NCBI RefSeq assembly: GCF_900232995.1 | Contig: NZ_OCVX01000005.1 | Span: 471,978 to 535,977, forward strand | From: Mycobacterium simulans | GTDB taxonomy: Bacteria > Actinomycetota > Actinomycetes > Mycobacteriales > Mycobacteriaceae | Reading direction: 5' to 3' | DNA length: 64,000 nucleotides | Shown: positions 1 through 8,384 of the stretch, piece by piece | How the letters are laid out: each line of letters opens with the position of its first letter | How positions within the stretch are numbered: the first letter of the stretch is position 1 | Notes under the pieces: model-generated | Told to the model about the DNA's origin: nothing | Seen by the model: the letters and a program-made list of their open reading frames with translations, nothing else | The model's database searches: none | Translations under genes and position numbers: made by a program

Positions 1-1
1 C

Positions 2-403
2 TCTTGGGGTTCCGGCAAGGACTGGCAGGTATGGAACGGCGAGAAGGTGGCCGATTTGGTCCAGCTCAACGCCGAAGTGGTCGACACCGCGCTCTCCACC
101 GTCGACAAGGCTCTGGGGGCGCAAACGGCATCGCTGGACGGACCACTGCCCCGCGATCACGTGGCCGATCAGATCCTGCGCGAGACGCTGCTCACCGTTT
201 CCAGTGACTGGCCGTTCATGGTGAGTAAGGATTCCGCGGCCGACTACGCCCGCTACCGTGCTCACCTGCACGCACATGCCACCCGGGAGATCGCCGGCGC
301 GCTGGCCTCCGGCCGGCGCGACAGCGCACAGCGGCTGGCCGACGGATGGAACCGCGCCGACGGCCTGTTCGGCGCCTTGGATGCGCGTAGGCTGCCCCGG
401 TGA
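2..403 (+). CDS. GH57 family glucan-branching-type enzyme, C-terminal part (Rv3031-like)
   Basis: This is the 3' end of a gene that begins upstream of the window. The open frame runs from base 2 and reads SWGSGKDWQVWNG before the helical tail, then stops with TGA at 401-403. The tail resembles the C-terminal helical domain of actinobacterial GH57/DUF1957 proteins as I recall Rv3031, proposed to branch the alpha-glucan precursor of 6-O-methylglucosyl lipopolysaccharide in the cytoplasm. The catalytic residues lie outside the window. The next gene is a glucosyltransferase of the same proposed pathway on the same strand, which supports the call. Confidence 0.8.
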   Translation, partial: SWGSGKDWQVWNGEKVADLVQLNAEVVDTALSTVDKALGAQTASLDGPLPRDHVADQILRETLLTVSSDWPFMVSKDSAADYARYRAHLHAHATREIAGALASGRRDSAQRLADGWNRADGLFGALDARRLPR

Positions 404-418
404 GCCCGCTGTCGTCCC

Positions 419-478
419 GCGAGCGTGCGTGTCTGCCCGGCGACACGCCGGTGTACGTGGCATTTTGTGCACGCTCGC
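419..478. repeat. 60-bp hairpin element between Rv3031-like and Rv3032-like genes
   Basis: Perfect 10-bp arms GCGAGCGTGC (419-428) and GCACGCTCGC (469-478) enclose a 40-base centre that itself contains a GGCG...CGCC stem. It sits between two genes on the same strand, just upstream of the next ribosome binding site. It could attenuate transcription or be a dispersed repeat. It shares only its first GCGAGC bases with the GCGAGCAGACGC hairpin family found elsewhere in the window. Confidence 0.6.
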
Positions 479-497
479 GCCGGAGAGGGACACGCGC

Positions 498-1745
498 ATG
501 AAGATCCTGATGGTGTCGTGGGAGTACCCACCGGTGGTGATCGGCGGGCTGGGCCGGCATGTGCATCACCTGTCGACCGCGCTCGCGGCGGCGGGCCACG
601 ACGTCGTGGTGCTGTCTCGCCGCCCCACCGGCACCGACCCCCGCACACACCCGTCGTCTGATGAGGTCAGCGAGGGTGTGCGGGTGATCGCGGCGGCACA
701 GGACCCGCATGAGTTCACCTTCGGCGCCGACATGATGGCCTGGACTCTGGCGATGGGCCACGCGATGATCCGCGCCGGTCTGTGCCTCAAGCGACACGGC
801 TCCGACCGCCCCTGGCGTCCCGATGTAGTGCACGCACACGATTGGCTGGTTGCCCATCCGGCCATTGCACTAGCCCAATTCTACGACGTACCAATGGTTT
901 CCACGATTCACGCGACGGAGGCGGGGCGGCATTCCGGCTGGGTCTCGGGGGCGCTCAGCCGTCAGGTGCACGCGGTCGAGTCGTGGCTGGTGCGTGAATC
1001 CGATTCGCTCATAACATGTTCGGCGTCGATGAGCGACGAGATCACCGAACTGTTCGGACCCGGCCTGGCCGAGATTACGGTGATCCGTAACGGCATTGAC
1101 GCGGCGCGCTGGCCATTCGCCGCCCGCCGCCAACCTCGCAGCGGGCCGCCTGAGCTGCTCTACGTCGGACGACTGGAGTACGAGAAGGGCGTGCACGACG
1201 CTATCGCCGCACTGCCCCGGATCAGACGCCACCACCCCGGTACCACGCTGACCATCGCCGGCGACGGTACCCAGCAGGAGTGGCTTATCGAGCAGGCCCG
1301 TAAACACAAGGTGCTCAAGGCAACCCGGTTCGTCGGGCACCTGCATCATGACGAGCTGCTCGCCGCGCTGCACCGCGCCGACGCCGCGGTACTGCCCAGC
1401 CACTACGAACCGTTCGGGCTAGTGGCATTGGAAGCCGCCGCGGCCGGTACCCCGCTGGTGACGTCGAACATCGGCGGTCTGGGCGAAGCGGTGATCAACG
1501 GCGTCACCGGGGCGTCGTGTCCACCGCGCGACGTGGCGGGCCTGGCCGCGGCGGTGCGCACCGTGCTCGACGATCCGGGGGCCGCGCAGCGACGCGCCCG
1601 CGCCGCCCGGCAGCGCCTCACTTCCGACTTCGCTTGGCAGACGGTCGCCGAGGAGACCGCGCAGGTGTACCTGGCCGCCAAGCGCGGCGAACGGCAACCG
1701 CAGCCACGACTGCCCATCGTCGAGCACGCACTGCCGGACCGTTAA
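498..1745 (+). CDS. Alpha-1,4-glucosyltransferase, GT4/GT-B fold (Rv3032-like)
   Basis: Predicted cytoplasmic glycosyltransferase that elongates the alpha-1,4-glucan backbone of methylglucose lipopolysaccharide, with overlap into glycogen synthesis; that role is known for Rv3032. The protein is 415 residues, close to the 414 I recall for M. tuberculosis. It starts MKILMVSWEYPP and shows the glycogen-synthase-like signature GGLGRHVHHL, then the C-terminal domain with YVGRLEYEKGV and the donor-site stretch PSHYEPFGLVALEAAAAGTP, whose E-x7-E motif is typical of the retaining GT4 family. The start ATG at 498 follows GGAGAGGGA. It is chosen over in-frame upstream codons because the N-terminal strand matches the family there. 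Confidence 0.92.
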   Translation: MKILMVSWEYPPVVIGGLGRHVHHLSTALAAAGHDVVVLSRRPTGTDPRTHPSSDEVSEGVRVIAAAQDPHEFTFGADMMAWTLAMGHAMIRAGLCLKRHGSDRPWRPDVVHAHDWLVAHPAIALAQFYDVPMVSTIHATEAGRHSGWVSGALSRQVHAVESWLVRESDSLITCSASMSDEITELFGPGLAEITVIRNGIDAARWPFAARRQPRSGPPELLYVGRLEYEKGVHDAIAALPRIRRHHPGTTLTIAGDGTQQEWLIEQARKHKVLKATRFVGHLHHDELLAALHRADAAVLPSHYEPFGLVALEAAAAGTPLVTSNIGGLGEAVINGVTGASCPPRDVAGLAAAVRTVLDDPGAAQRRARAARQRLTSDFAWQTVAEETAQVYLAAKRGERQPQPRLPIVEHALPDR

Positions 1746-1761
1746 CGATCGGAGCCGTGAG

Positions 1762-2160
1762 ATGAACCCGCAGAACGGCAATGGCCGCCACTTCCCGTAC
1801 CGGTACGACCCTCGGCTGGCCCCGCTCTGGCTACCGTTTCGGTGGCCAGGCAGCCAAGGCGTGACACTGACCGACGACGGCCGTTTCGTCGCTCGCTACG
1901 GCCCCTTTCGCCTCGAAGCCCCGCTGTCTCAGGTACGCGATGCACACATCACCGGCCCATATCGATGGTGGACGGCGGTAGGCCCCCGATTGTCGTTCGT
2001 CGACGACGGCCTCACCTTCGGAACCAATGCACGCACGGGGGTTTGCGTCCACTTCGAGCCCCGTATCCACCGCGTGATCGGCCTGCGGGATCACTCCGCA
2101 CTGACCGTAACCGTCGCAGATACTGAGGGACTGGTCGCCGCGCTCAAGGGTGCGACGTAG
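1762..2160 (+). CDS. Conserved hypothetical protein (Rv3032A-like)
   Basis: A 132-residue protein of unknown function that follows the glucosyltransferase by 16 bases, so it is probably co-transcribed. It contains LPFRWPGSQGVTLTDDG, then VARYGPFRLEAPL and RWWTAVGPRLSFVDDGLTFGTN. The C-terminal half has the look of a small beta-rich domain. No signal peptide or membrane segment is visible. A degenerate second copy of its first two thirds lies at about 4500-4715, beyond a kinase gene, which implies a local duplication. Confidence 0.8.
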   Translation: MNPQNGNGRHFPYRYDPRLAPLWLPFRWPGSQGVTLTDDGRFVARYGPFRLEAPLSQVRDAHITGPYRWWTAVGPRLSFVDDGLTFGTNARTGVCVHFEPRIHRVIGLRDHSALTVTVADTEGLVAALKGAT

Positions 2161-2450
2161 CGCGCTACGACACGTCGTCGACGCTACCTACGTCGTTGGG
2201 TTGCGACGGCGCCAATAGCGTCATCCGCGCTTCGATAGGCGCTGTGATCGCTGGACCACAACCTCCTAATGCGCTGGCCGTGCGCAACTTCGGGTCAGGC
2301 GATGCGGATCGCACCTGCGCAGTCCTGCCGCAGCAGATCACGATCGTCGTCGCTGCATCGAGTCGACGGCAGATAGTGTTCTGGGCGGGACCGACGGTGG
2401 TGCCTCGCGGCGGTTGGCGGCCGGGTCCGGCCCCCCGGATGTTGACCCGG

Positions 2451-4361
2451 TCACTGTTGCAGTTTGACGACCCGGTTGTTGTGGAAGTCGGCGACGTAGA
2501 CCGCATGCGTGTTGTCGACGGCGACACCGGTAGGGTTGTAGAGCCCGGTGAACGGCAACACGGTCTGCTGGCTGGACCTGACGTCGAACTTCACGATCCG
2601 ATTGTTGGCGGTGTCGGCGACATAGACCGCACCCGCGCTGTCGACAGCGACACCTTCGGGACTGTCGAGGCCTGTGAACGGCAGCACGGTCTGCTGGGTG
2701 GATCCGGCGTCGAGCTTCACGATCCGATTGTTGTCGGTGTCGGCGGCGTAGACGGCACCCGCGCGGTCGACCGCGACACCTTCAGGAGTGTTGAGACCGG
2801 TGAATGGCAACACCGTCTGCTCACTGGATCCGGCAGCCAGCCTAACCACCCGAGACTTCCTCTCCACGACGTCGGCGACATAGGCGTCCCCCCGATCGTC
2901 GACTGCGACACCCCCAGGGGCGTTCAGGCCGGAGAACGGCAACACCGTCTGCTCACCGGAGCCGGCAGCCAGCTTGAGTATCCGAGACTTGCCGATGCTG
3001 CCGATGGCGGCGTAGTCAGAGACATAGACGGCACCTTGACCATCGACCGCGACATCCCCAGGACCGTTTAAGCCGGAGAACGGCAATACCGTCTGGTGGG
3101 TGGATCCGGGCGTCAGCATGACCACCCGATCATTGCCGGAGTCCGCGACATAGACGGCACCCGTCCCGTCGACCGCGACACCCTCGGGGATGCTGAGGCC
3201 AACAAATGGCAGCACCGTCTGCAACACGGAAGCCGATGGCTGCGACACCGACCCGGACGCCGACGGTTGCTGGCGCCGGGTGCTCAGGACGACGGTGACC
3301 ATGGCGATCACCACAAACAACGTCACAGCCAGGGCGGTCAGGACCACGGCAGTGCGGTGCCGGCGGTGTGCAGACCACACCCAGGCGGCCCGGCCGCCCG
3401 GCGGGCGCTGACTCCGGGCGGGCACCAGGCTGCTGGAGCGGGCCTGGATGCCATGTGAGGGCGTCAACGTGGGCTGCGGCTCGAGAGCCGTAGCGGTAGC
3501 CCCCGCCAGTGTCGGTGGTGGGGCCGCTGGCGGCACGGTGGTGAGGGCGGCGCGCGCTGCGGCGGCGAGGTCGACGGTGCTGTGGTAGCGCACGGAGGGA
3601 TCTTTTGCCATCCCCATGGCGATGACCTCGTCCATCTCAGCGGGTATACCCGCCGGATCGTGCGCGGAAGGTTTCGGGGGTGCGTCCACCATGTGGGCCA
3701 GAGCGACCTGTTCGAGAGTTTCACCGGGGAAAGGCGGCTGGCCGGTGAGGCACTGATACAGCACGCAGGTCAGGGCGTAGATATCCGAACTGGGTTCGAT
3801 TTGGCCCTCGCGGAATCGTTCGGGGGCCATGTAGGCCCAGGTGCCGACGGTAACGCCGGTGGACGTCAGACCCGTCTCCCCGGCAGCCCGCGCGATACCG
3901 AAGTCGATCAGGTAGGTGAAGTCGTCCTCGGTGAGCAAGATGTTGGATGGTTTGACGTCGCGGTGCACCAATCCTTCCGCATGGGCGGCAGCCAGCGCTT
4001 CAGCGACCTGCTCGACGATCCCGACCGCCCGCTGGGGCCGTAGCGGCCCGGCGCCCAGCACAGTCTGCAGGTCCTGTCCCTTGATCACCGGCATGGTCAC
4101 GAACAACCGCCCGTCGACTTCACCAATCTCGAATATCGCCACCACGTGGCGTTGGTTGAGGCTCGCAGCCTTGTGCGCTTCACGCCGGAACCGCTCCCGG
4201 TATTCCGGATCGTCCGCATAGTTGGCAGGCAGGACCTTCAGCGCCACGGTCCGTCCGATCAATGTGTCATAGGCCCGCCAGACCTCACCCATGCCGCCAC
4301 GGCCCAACAACTCGACCAGGCGGTAACGCCCGAACGGCGTTCCCTCGCCGTCGCTATCCAT
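2451..4361 (-). CDS. Membrane Ser/Thr protein kinase with extracellular NHL propeller (PknD-like)
   Basis: A 636-residue receptor kinase. The kinase domain (about 12-275) has the glycine loop GRGGMGEVW, Lys42 in ALKVLP, HRDVKPSN at 133-140 with catalytic Asp135, DFG at 153-155 and GTWAYMAPE. A proline-rich linker leads to one membrane helix at about 337-359. The outside part (370-636) has six repeats of the form QTVLPFxGLxxPxGVAVDxxGAVYVAD, an NHL beta-propeller as in PknD. It would sense an external ligand and phosphorylate cytoplasmic targets. It lies on the strand opposite its neighbours, inside the methylglucose cluster, where M. tuberculosis has no kinase. It is therefore a pknD paralogue inserted here rather than pknD itself. 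Confidence 0.9.
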   Translation of the reverse strand: MDSDGEGTPFGRYRLVELLGRGGMGEVWRAYDTLIGRTVALKVLPANYADDPEYRERFRREAHKAASLNQRHVVAIFEIGEVDGRLFVTMPVIKGQDLQTVLGAGPLRPQRAVGIVEQVAEALAAAHAEGLVHRDVKPSNILLTEDDFTYLIDFGIARAAGETGLTSTGVTVGTWAYMAPERFREGQIEPSSDIYALTCVLYQCLTGQPPFPGETLEQVALAHMVDAPPKPSAHDPAGIPAEMDEVIAMGMAKDPSVRYHSTVDLAAAARAALTTVPPAAPPPTLAGATATALEPQPTLTPSHGIQARSSSLVPARSQRPPGGRAAWVWSAHRRHRTAVVLTALAVTLFVVIAMVTVVLSTRRQQPSASGSVSQPSASVLQTVLPFVGLSIPEGVAVDGTGAVYVADSGNDRVVMLTPGSTHQTVLPFSGLNGPGDVAVDGQGAVYVSDYAAIGSIGKSRILKLAAGSGEQTVLPFSGLNAPGGVAVDDRGDAYVADVVERKSRVVRLAAGSSEQTVLPFTGLNTPEGVAVDRAGAVYAADTDNNRIVKLDAGSTQQTVLPFTGLDSPEGVAVDSAGAVYVADTANNRIVKFDVRSSQQTVLPFTGLYNPTGVAVDNTHAVYVADFHNNRVVKLQQ

Positions 4362-4499
4362 TTCGCCCCTCCGCCCGGTCGAGTGAGGACATTTGCCCGG
4401 AACTCGAACCCTAGAAGCTTAGGTCGGCCCACGGGACGGCAAGCCCGGTATCTGCCAAGCAGCGACGATAGTAGGAGGGTCCGGCACGTGCGGTGTGTG

Positions 4500-4715
4500 T
4501 CCCGCGATCCTCGGCTGGTCCCACTCCGGTTGCCGTTTCGGTGGCCGGCCAGCCAGGGCGTGACGCTGACCGACGACGGCCGTTTCGTTGCCCGCTATGG
4601 GCCCTTTCGCGCCGAGGCCCCACTGTCTCATGTGCGCGACGCACGTATCACTGGCCAATACCGATGGTGGACGGCGGTAGGCCCTCGATTGTCGATGGTC
4701 GATGGCCGCGCGCAC
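4500..4715 (+). pseudogene. Truncated duplicate of the Rv3032A-like gene
   Basis: The translation reads DPRLVPLRLPFRWPASQG, TLTDDGRFVARYGPFRAEAP and RWWTAVGPRLSMVDG, nearly identical to residues 16-80 of the gene at 1762-2160. The similarity is also strong at the DNA level. It has no start codon of its own equivalent to MNPQNG and loses the reading after the RWWTAVGPRLS stretch, so the last third is missing. With the intact copy it brackets the kinase gene, as expected if a duplication or insertion split this locus. Confidence 0.8.
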
Positions 4716-4875
4716 GGGTGCGACCTAGCTTCGACCTTGCTCCGGCGTGCCGGACAATCCTGTCGCACGCCTCCGAACCGCCAACCCGCTGGCGTTTAGC
4801 GGATTCGGCTTCGAACAAGCTGGTTGGCGTGTCATTATCAGCCGATTCACAGCTGTCAGAAGCGCAGGAGGCGAT

Positions 4876-5424
4876 ATGGCTCACTCGATCGTTCGGACGT
4901 TAGTCGTCGCAGGTGCCGCTGTCGGCCTGATGGCCAGCGCCGGCGCCTGCTCATGTTCGATCGGAACCTCGTCGTCGCACTCGGTAAGCAAGAGCGATGT
5001 CGCCAGCCAGATCACCGCCAAGATGACCGACGCCGCCGGCAACAAGCCCGATTCGGTGACGTGTCCGGGCGACCTTCCGGCTAAGGTCGGCGCACAGCTG
5101 AACTGCGAGATGAAGGTCAAGGACGCCACCTATAACGTCAACGTCACCGTGACCAGCGTCAACGGCAACGACGTCAAGTTCGACATGGTCGAGACCGTCG
5201 ACAAGAACCAGGTCGCCAGCATCATCAGCGACAAGCTGACCCAGCAGGTGGGCCAGCGGCCCGATGCGGTGACCTGCCCCGACAATTTGAAAGGCGTCGA
5301 GGGTGCGACCCTGCGCTGCCAGCTCACCGACGGCAGCAAGAAGTACGGCATCAATGTAACCGTCACCAGCGTCGATGCCGGCGATGTCAACTTCGACTTC
5401 AAGGTCGATGACCATCCCGAATAA
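4876..5424 (+). CDS. Exported protein with two DUF4333-type domains (Rv3033-like)
   Basis: A 182-residue exported protein, the same length I recall for Rv3033. The first 27 residues form a signal sequence ending in AGAC, a weak lipobox, so it may be lipid-anchored. The mature part has two tandem copies of a domain of about 75 residues, each with the pattern VTCPxxLxxxxGAxLxC and KYGINVTVTSV or TYNVNVTVTSV. Each domain has a conserved Cys pair. This is the DUF4333 family, small envelope proteins of unknown role. ATG 4876 is preceded by CAGGAGG. The long in-frame extension upstream runs through the truncated duplicate and is not used. Confidence 0.88.
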   Translation: MAHSIVRTLVVAGAAVGLMASAGACSCSIGTSSSHSVSKSDVASQITAKMTDAAGNKPDSVTCPGDLPAKVGAQLNCEMKVKDATYNVNVTVTSVNGNDVKFDMVETVDKNQVASIISDKLTQQVGQRPDAVTCPDNLKGVEGATLRCQLTDGSKKYGINVTVTSVDAGDVNFDFKVDDHPE

Positions 5425-5431
5425 ACGGGCA

Positions 5432-6283
5432 CTAGACGTCGCCCAAGCCGCTCATGCGATGGATGATGCGGTCGAATTGCCGATCCGATAACACGCGGCG
5501 CAGCAACAGCATTCGCTTCGCACCGGCCCCAACGGGGTACCGGGTGCGCGGTTTCTTGCTCGTTAGCGCGTGCAGCACGGCGTCGGCCACGACATCGGGC
5601 TTGGATCCTTGCGCCGCGTGCGTGCTGATCGCCTCGGCGGTCGCGGCGAGCTGCCCACCGTAACGGGACCGGCCCTCCTGGGGCAGTGACCGGATCACGT
5701 CGTCGGTATCCCGTTCCAGCTTTCCGCGCATATCGGTGGCGACGAAACCGGGTTCGATCACCGATACCCCAACTCCGAGCTGGCCGAACTCGAGGCGCAG
5801 CACATCGCTCAGACCTTCCAATCCGTGCTTGGCCGCGACATACGGGGCCATCAGCGGCACCCCGGCCTTGCCTGCCCCTGATGTGACGTTGACTACCCTG
5901 CCCCCGCCACGAACCAGCAGCGGCAGAAATGCCTTCGTAACAGCGAGCGGCCCAACAAGATTCACCTCGAGCTGACGGCGGAACGCGTCCAACGCGAGGT
6001 ACTCCACCGGACACGGCAACGTGGTTCCAGCGTTATTGACCAGGCCCGCGAATCCGGCGTCACCGACCGCATCGGCGACGAGCTTCGCCGCCGCACCGAT
6101 GGAGCTCTCTTCCGTCACATCGAGGAACACCGGTGTCAGATTCTCAGACGCGGAGGCTCGCAGCACTTCGCCATCGTCTTTCTTACGAACCCCTGCAAAG
6201 ACCCGAAACCCGTTGCGGTCAAGCGCAAGTGCGCTGGCGCGCCCGATTCCCCTCGAAGCGCCGGTGATGACGACTGCCTTCAT
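5432..6283 (-). CDS. Short-chain dehydrogenase/reductase
   Basis: A 283-residue classical SDR. The cofactor motif TGASRGIG is at residues 7-14, LVNNAG follows the first half, and the catalytic set is Ser in VNVTSGAG with YVAAK (Tyr and Lys). The substrate is not evident from sequence. ATG 6283 is chosen because the Rossmann strand AVVITG begins immediately after it; the longer frame adds residues with no family match. It starts 4 bases after the stop of the TetR-type gene upstream on the same strand, so the two are probably one transcript and the regulator likely controls it. M. tuberculosis lacks both genes here. Confidence 0.88.
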   Translation of the reverse strand: MKAVVITGASRGIGRASALALDRNGFRVFAGVRKKDDGEVLRASASENLTPVFLDVTEESSIGAAAKLVADAVGDAGFAGLVNNAGTTLPCPVEYLALDAFRRQLEVNLVGPLAVTKAFLPLLVRGGGRVVNVTSGAGKAGVPLMAPYVAAKHGLEGLSDVLRLEFGQLGVGVSVIEPGFVATDMRGKLERDTDDVIRSLPQEGRSRYGGQLAATAEAISTHAAQGSKPDVVADAVLHALTSKKPRTRYPVGAGAKRMLLLRRVLSDRQFDRIIHRMSGLGDV

Positions 6284-6287
6284 TTGT

Positions 6288-7076
6288 TCACTCCCTTGAA
6301 GTGCTGGTGGCGTTGCAGAATGCCGAGGCCATCGCATCGATCACCGTCTCCCTCGCCGGCACCGACGCACCCGCGGCGGCAAGCCGGCTCCGCGCCAACA
6401 AGTGGACGCTGATCGGCCCGATCAGTAGCGGCACCAACAGCGACAGGGGCAAGTCGACACAGTGGCCGACCTTGATCTGCTCTTGTAGCCAACCGCCGAC
6501 CGTCGCGGTGATCCGCGGCAACACACGATCGCGAAAGAAGTGACTGCCAATCCCGTTGGGCCTGGCGAGGATTTCGGAGAACAGCGCCTCAAGTACGGCG
6601 GTATCGTCGGCTACCACGTCGAAGATCGCCGTATAGATCGCGCGCACTCCGGTGTCCAAGTCGGCGAACCGCTGCGGCTGAGTCGACAGCAACCGCTCGA
6701 CGACGGGCAGCGGCGCGTGCCGCTGGAAAACCGCATCGAGCATCCCTTCACGCCCGCCGAATGCCGTGTACAAAGACGTCACCGCACAGCCCACCCGGCG
6801 TGCCACGCCCTCCACAGTGAGCGCCCCAACGCCGTCGGCGACGATCACCTCCGTCGCTGCGGCGATTGCCCGCTCACGGACGCCGACGCGGCTGCCCGGA
6901 TCGCCACCGGCAGCGCGCACCGCGTCGTTCAGGGCGTCGCGGCTGCGGACCCGGCGATAGATCGTCGAGCGGGAAACGCCGGCACGGCGAGCGATCCGAT
7001 CCAGCGACAGTTCCGCGACCGGTGTCCCGGTCTCCTCGGCCTCGGCCATTGCCGCATGGACGATCGCGCTGTCCAT
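6288..7076 (-). CDS. TetR-type regulator with two tandem helix-turn-helix units
   Basis: A 262-residue regulator. Residues about 22-55 read LSLDRIARRAGVSRSTIYRR, a complete HTH. Residues about 65-115 hold a second, fuller TetR N-terminal domain, RERAIAAATEVIVADGVGAL followed by VEGVARRVGCAVTSLYTAFG. The rest is an all-helical ligand-binding and dimerisation region. One HTH per subunit is the rule in TetR proteins, so the first unit is extra. The gene is divergent from the DUF899-SRPBCC fusion and upstream of the SDR, which are the likely targets. A 7-bp inverted repeat with a 23-base centre lies in the shared promoter gap. Confidence 0.85.
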   Translation of the reverse strand: MDSAIVHAAMAEAEETGTPVAELSLDRIARRAGVSRSTIYRRVRSRDALNDAVRAAGGDPGSRVGVRERAIAAATEVIVADGVGALTVEGVARRVGCAVTSLYTAFGGREGMLDAVFQRHAPLPVVERLLSTQPQRFADLDTGVRAIYTAIFDVVADDTAVLEALFSEILARPNGIGSHFFRDRVLPRITATVGGWLQEQIKVGHCVDLPLSLLVPLLIGPISVHLLARSRLAAAGASVPARETVIDAMASAFCNATSTSRE

Positions 7077-7082
7077 ACTTCA

Positions 7083-7119
7083 TGACACTATGGACTATGT
7101 TGCCTTGCGTCAAGTGTCA
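7083..7119. promoter_or_regulatory. Candidate TetR operator in divergent promoter
   Basis: TGACACT (7083-7089) and AGTGTCA (7113-7119) form a perfect inverted repeat with 23 bases between the arms. It lies within the 123-base gap between the tandem-HTH regulator and the DUF899-SRPBCC gene. The wide spacing could suit a regulator with four DNA-reading units per dimer. The inference is from position only. Confidence 0.45.
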
Positions 7120-7199
7120 GCGGATTTCTAACGATGAGTTCTGCAGGCGCAACCGGTCATACCGTTGAGAACGGAAAATCGATCGTAAAGGTGGATCGC

Positions 7200-8384
7200 A
7201 TGTCCCCCAACAACACGGCCTTGCCGCCAATCGTCGATAACCAAACCTGGCGCGCAGCGCTTGAAGACCTACGCAAGCGCGAAAAAGCCGCCACCCGCGA
7301 GCTGGACGCGATCGCCGCCCAGCGCCGCCAGCTGCCGATGGTCAAGTTGCCCGACTACACCCTGATCGGCGCCGACGGCCCCATTCGCCTCGTCGACGTG
7401 CTTAACGGCCGCTCGCAGCTCATCGTCTACCACCACATGTGGACCGACGGCGCGGAGTGGCAGTGCGGCGGGTGCACCGGCTTCACGTCACAGTTCACCC
7501 GGCTGGACTTTCTCGACAACTACGACGCTCGCTTCGTCATCGTCACCAACGGACCGATCGACGAGGCCCTGGCCTACAAGCGCAAGGTCGGCAACCGGAT
7601 GGATTGGTACTCGTCATCGCAGAGTTCGTTCGGCGCCGACATGGACGCGCCGCCCGGCGGGGGCTTCGGGGTCAACGTCTTTCTGCGCGACGGTGACACC
7701 GTGTACCGCACGTGGCACACGAATGGACGGGGTACCGAGCAGCTCAGCCACTCGTTCGGCCTAATCGACATATTGCCCTGGGGCCGCCAGGAGGAATGGC
7801 TCGATTCGCCTGAAGGGTGGCCCTCGCGGCCTACCTACTCGGGATGGCTGGACTCTCCCGACATCGCCGCGGCCTACGGGCCCGGGAACGAGGAAGGACA
7901 GCAACGCATGACCACAGCCACCGAGAGCTACGCGGCCACCCGCACCATCGCCGCGACGCCGCATGAGATTTTCGCCGTCCTGGCCAACCCCACCCGGCAC
8001 CGCGACACCGAGCCCACCGACTGGGTCCGCGACGCGGTGGACACCGCACCCATCACCGGCACCGGGCAGATGTTCGCGATGAACATGTTCCTCGACCGGG
8101 CCGGTGGTCACTACGTCATGTACAACGTGGTCAACGTGTTCGACGAGGATCGTGCCATCGGATGGGCACCGGGCACGCTGGACGACACGGGCAAGCACTC
8201 TCCCGGTGGTTGGTTCTGGCGCTACGACCTCGCTCCTAACGGGGACCGCACGGACGTCACCCTCACCTACGACTGGAGCGGAACGCCGCAGGATTTCCGC
8301 GAGCGGGTGGGCGGGATGCCCGTTTTTCCGAAGGGCTACCTCGCCGAGTCGCTGGCGACCCTCGAGCAATCCGTTACTGGTTAG
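7200..8384 (+). CDS. DUF899 thioredoxin-like domain fused to SRPBCC/AHSA1 domain
   Basis: A 394-residue two-domain protein. Residues 1-235 are a DUF899 (thioredoxin-like) module: LVDVLNGRSQLIVYHHMW, then CGGCTGFTSQ and the C-terminal WLDSPEGWPSRPTYSGW. Residues 237-394 are an SRPBCC hydrophobic-ligand fold: SYAATRTIAATPHEIFAVL and YDWSGTPQDFRERVGG. The join is a Met codon at 7908 preceded 9 bases upstream by AGGAAGGA (7891-7898), a strong ribosome binding site, so a separate SRPBCC product may also be made. ATG 7200 follows AAAGGTGG and is preferred to 7134. The stop overlaps the convergent acyltransferase gene by 4 bases. Confidence 0.85.
   Translation: MSPNNTALPPIVDNQTWRAALEDLRKREKAATRELDAIAAQRRQLPMVKLPDYTLIGADGPIRLVDVLNGRSQLIVYHHMWTDGAEWQCGGCTGFTSQFTRLDFLDNYDARFVIVTNGPIDEALAYKRKVGNRMDWYSSSQSSFGADMDAPPGGGFGVNVFLRDGDTVYRTWHTNGRGTEQLSHSFGLIDILPWGRQEEWLDSPEGWPSRPTYSGWLDSPDIAAAYGPGNEEGQQRMTTATESYAATRTIAATPHEIFAVLANPTRHRDTEPTDWVRDAVDTAPITGTGQMFAMNMFLDRAGGHYVMYNVVNVFDEDRAIGWAPGTLDDTGKHSPGGWFWRYDLAPNGDRTDVTLTYDWSGTPQDFRERVGGMPVFPKGYLAESLATLEQSVTG
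7891..7910 (+). promoter_or_regulatory. Internal ribosome binding site and start codon inside the fusion gene
   Basis: AGGAAGGA lies 9 bases before an in-frame ATG at 7908-7910, exactly at the domain boundary. This is the arrangement expected of two formerly adjacent genes whose separating stop codon has been lost. It could still drive translation of the SRPBCC half alone. Confidence 0.55.

Noticed and set aside
2196..3071. 291-residue plus-strand frame with apparent repeats
   Set aside because: The repetition is the shadow of the NHL blades of the kinase gene on the other strand.
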